Origin: Planctomycetota bacterium | GTDB lineage: Bacteria; Planctomycetota; GCA-002687715; DRQF01 | Direction of reading: 5' to 3' | DNA length: 8,578 nucleotides | Assembly (NCBI GenBank): GCA_015485455.1 | Contig: WFTN01000075.1 | Span: forward strand, 1 to 8,578 | Shown: positions 6,644 to 8,578 of the stretch, piece after piece | Numbering within the stretch: position 1 is the stretch's first letter | Layout: the number at the start of each line of letters is the position of its first letter | Position numbers and translations under genes: made by a program | The notes under the pieces: model-generated | What the model was told of the DNA's origin: nothing | What the model saw: only the letters and a program-made list of their open reading frames with translations | The model's database searches: none

Positions 6644-6807
6644 TGAGGGCGACCAGGGGCCTGCGGATGGTCGATTCAATCTATTCTCTTTTCACAGGAC
6701 AACAGGGCACCTCGTGTTCAAGGGGGGAAAAGGAAACACGGGCGAAAATGGGTGCTCTCTACTCTCTGGCAACCACAGGGGCGGGAACATTGCAAGGTCG
6801 AGGGCGA

Positions 6808-6836
6808 TTGACCGCAAAAGTCGAGAGGGGTAAGCT
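6808..6836 (+). promoter_or_regulatory. Candidate sigma70-type promoter for the M61 peptidase gene
   Basis: TTGACC (6808-6813, five of six to consensus) is followed after exactly 17 bp by TAAGCT (6831-6836, three of six, keeping the key T-A and final T). It would give a leader of about 58 nt before the ATG at 6901. The -35 and spacing are good and the -10 is poor. Confidence 0.3.
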
Positions 6837-6887
6837 CTTCTGACCTTCCCATTGGGAGACTTAGTTTCGATTCCAATCCCATTTCAC

Positions 6888-6893
6888 TGAGGA
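6888..6893 (+). promoter_or_regulatory. Ribosome binding site of the M61 peptidase gene
   Basis: TGAGGA lies 7 nt before the ATG at 6901. This strong, well-spaced site fixes the start of the signal peptide. Confidence 0.75.
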
Positions 6894-6900
6894 TCTCGAG

Positions 6901-8578
6901 ATGTTACGGATTTTACTACTGACCCTAATTCTTTCGACGACACTCTGGGCCCAATCCAATCGAGACGACTTAACGCCCTTAGACATCTGCTACACAACCC
7001 GTGTGAGTGACGACAAGGCTACGATCTTTGTTGAATTAGAAGTCATAAATGTGGCCAGGCCCACCGTACATTTGGCTATGCCGAATTGGTCACCAGGTGC
7101 CTATCGTCTGGGAGGATATGGCCGTCGTATTAAAGACCTCAAGGTGACCGACGGCCAGGGGAAGGAGCTGGCCTTGACTCAGTTGGATCAGCAGACATGG
7201 AGCGTCGAAACAAGGGGCAGTAAGATGCTGGTGGCCTCATATTCTTTGCCTGTACGATCAAGGCGGAGACTCGGACGCTCCAGAAATTCGAAACCAAGAA
7301 CTGGCTTCCAAATCGCCGGCCCGTCGACCTATATCTATCTCAAGGGGGCCAAGCATTTCCCTGTCTTGTCGCGCTATCAAATTCCACAGGGCTGGGGCAT
7401 CGCCAATGGGCTCATCCCTACCGCCGATGAAAATGTCAGACGGGCACGAGACTACGACACTTTCATCGATGCCCCGACAATCCTGGGGATCTTCAAAGAG
7501 AAGAATTTTGAGATAAACGGCACGCCTTTTAGCTGTATCTTCTTTCAAAACAGTCAAGAGTACGACTTTGATTTGGACGCTTTTGTTGATGTCTGCCGGA
7601 AAATCTGTGCCAGTCAGGGCGAGCTTTATGGGAGTTTTCCTTTCGCCAATTATGTTTTTCTTTTCACTCTACCTGGGGGAGGAGGCCTGGAGCACCTGAA
7701 TTCTACAAGCATCGGTTTGAGTCCCACTAGAATGAAGAGAAACGTCAACAGTGGGGCGTCTGTGACTTCTCACGAGTTTTTTCACACTTGGAATGTGAAG
7801 CGAATCCGTCCTCAGACTTTGGGGCCATTTGAATACGAGCACGAAAACTACACGGGCAATCTTTGGGTCTCCGAGGGATGGACATCTTACTATGGTGATT
7901 TGACTCTCTGTCGAACAGGAATCTTAAGCCCTGGGGACTATCTACAAGGTTTGTCTCGAATCTGTGAGCGAGAATTCAACAAAGAAGGACGTCTCAACCA
8001 CTCGGTCTTCTGGGCGAGCCGGAATGTTTGGCACGGTCGCAAACCAGGGGAGCCCGCCCGAGTCGACTATTATGGGACCGGGGAAATCCTGGGTGCCATG
8101 ATTGATCTTAAGATTCGCGAAGAAACGAATAACCGCAAGTCTCTGGATGACGTCATGCGTTTCTTGAATCGTTGGTTCGCTGAGTCGAACGAGGGATTCA
8201 AAGAAGGTGACGTCGAAAGGGCTTGCACGGCAATCAGCAACTATGACTTCAAGGAGTTCTTCGCTCGGCACGTCTACGGGACGATGGATCCGCCCTTGGC
8301 TGAATATTTCGCTTTTGCCGGGATCGAATACACAGAACGCCATGTCGAAGCGGCGTTTCCTTTTACCTACCGTAAAGGTGCCAGTGGATTGCGGGTTTTT
8401 GGGCGTCGTCCCAGCCGAATGACCGACGAAAATATTCCCAAACGCGGCGACACTGTGGTTCAGGTCAATGGCAAAAAGTTGGACGACCCTTGGACATTTC
8501 TTGAGTCACATAAAGCCGGTGATGCCATCAAATTGGTCGTGCAAAACGGCGAGACCGAAAGGGAAGTCACGGTCAACC
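6901..8578 (+). CDS. Secreted M61-family metallopeptidase with PDZ domain (3' partial)
   Basis: Zinc peptidase of the M61 (glycyl aminopeptidase-like) family, predicted to act outside the cytoplasm. The 559 codons seen contain no stop, so the C-terminus is missing. Residues 1-17 form a Sec signal peptide (MLRILLLTLILSTTLWA, cut before Q18). An N-terminal beta domain follows, with MPNWSPGAYRLGGYGR (60-75) as in other M61 proteins. The catalytic domain has PGGGGLEHLNS (258-268), the zinc motif HEFFH (291-295) and the third ligand E325 in LWVSEGWTSYYGDL. A conserved helix block VDYYGTGEILGAMIDLKIR follows at about 388-406. Residues 493-559 form the start of a PDZ domain (GASGLRVF, then RGDTVVQVNGKKL). 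All metal-binding residues are present, so it should be active. An unusually basic stretch sits at 119-133. It is divergent from the SRPBCC gene. Substrate is unknown; small N-terminal residues are typical of the family. Confidence 0.93.
   Translation, partial: MLRILLLTLILSTTLWAQSNRDDLTPLDICYTTRVSDDKATIFVELEVINVARPTVHLAMPNWSPGAYRLGGYGRRIKDLKVTDGQGKELALTQLDQQTWSVETRGSKMLVASYSLPVRSRRRLGRSRNSKPRTGFQIAGPSTYIYLKGAKHFPVLSRYQIPQGWGIANGLIPTADENVRRARDYDTFIDAPTILGIFKEKNFEINGTPFSCIFFQNSQEYDFDLDAFVDVCRKICASQGELYGSFPFANYVFLFTLPGGGGLEHLNSTSIGLSPTRMKRNVNSGASVTSHEFFHTWNVKRIRPQTLGPFEYEHENYTGNLWVSEGWTSYYGDLTLCRTGILSPGDYLQGLSRICEREFNKEGRLNHSVFWASRNVWHGRKPGEPARVDYYGTGEILGAMIDLKIREETNNRKSLDDVMRFLNRWFAESNEGFKEGDVERACTAISNYDFKEFFARHVYGTMDPPLAEYFAFAGIEYTERHVEAAFPFTYRKGASGLRVFGRRPSRMTDENIPKRGDTVVQVNGKKLDDPWTFLESHKAGDAIKLVVQNGETEREVTVN

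Larger units (their letters stand above)
6488..6900. other. 413-bp divergent intergenic region
   Basis: Lies between the starts of the SRPBCC gene (leftward) and the M61 peptidase gene (rightward), so it should carry promoters for both. Visible items are a perfect 11-bp dyad TGACTCAGTCA (6633-6643), a candidate rightward promoter (6808-6836), the near-repeats AGGTCGAGGG (6795-6804) and AAGTCGAGAG (6818-6827), and a short imperfect stem ATTGGGA/TTCCAAT (6851-6857 with 6871-6877). Two short open frames (6443-6646 and 6643-6843) show no recognisable family and no ribosome site. I see no tRNA, tmRNA, SRP RNA or RNase P RNA signature. The gap is long for an otherwise compact stretch. Confidence 0.5.

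Noticed and set aside
6643..6843. 66-residue plus-strand open frame in the intergenic gap (and its neighbour at 6443-6646)
   Set aside because: There is no ribosome site, no recognisable domain, and a basic, biased composition typical of chance frames. The candidate promoter for the peptidase gene lies within its end.
6864..6877. tRNA T-arm-like sequence (TTTCGATTCC)
   Set aside because: The flanking bases do not form a 5-bp T-stem, and no anticodon arm or acceptor stem can be drawn around it.
1..8578. Mobile element, CRISPR array, toxin-antitoxin or defence system
   Set aside because: I saw no transposase, integrase, terminal repeats, regularly spaced repeats, small toxin/antitoxin pair or defence domain. 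Gene content is mostly housekeeping plus exported proteins.

Overview
The window looks like ordinary chromosomal DNA from a Gram-negative-type bacterium. It holds eight protein genes, two of which run off the ends. Planctomycetota is my best guess for the source, at low to moderate confidence. Three predicted exported proteins carry Sec-type signal peptides. One is a long modular protein with IPT/TIG and PPC-like repeats whose N-terminal part recalls secreted planctomycete proteins. Another ends in a motif resembling the 'TPR end-of-group' domain that is frequent in that phylum. These taxonomic hints come from memory of such proteins, not from a search. Base composition looks balanced, and both TTG and GTG start codons appear to be used.

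Layout. (1) Positions 3-865, plus strand: the end of an unrecognised gene overlaps dtd (D-aminoacyl-tRNA deacylase) by 4 nt. (2) Positions 867-3293, minus strand: a 619-residue secreted IPT/TIG-PPC protein lies upstream of ruvC (Holliday-junction endonuclease). The dtd and ruvC stop codons face each other with one base between them. (3) Positions 3503-5956, plus strand: ispD and ispF overlap as ATGA and catalyse the third and fifth steps of the MEP isoprenoid pathway. A predicted exported helical-repeat protein follows them. (4) Positions 6011-6487, minus strand: a small SRPBCC/AHSA1-like protein. (5) Positions 6901-8578, plus strand: a secreted M61-family metallopeptidase with a C-terminal PDZ domain, cut by the window end. 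It has no stop codon inside the window.

The functions are mostly housekeeping: tRNA proofreading, recombination and isoprenoid precursors. Between them sit envelope or secreted proteins of unknown role. I found no mobile element, CRISPR array, rRNA, tRNA or defence system, and no convincing new multi-gene system. The items most worth a second look are non-coding: a hairpin covering the ruvC start codon, and two overlapping, mutually exclusive inverted repeats upstream of ispD. The secreted TIG/PPC protein without a catalytic domain and the unidentified gene coupled to dtd also deserve a look.
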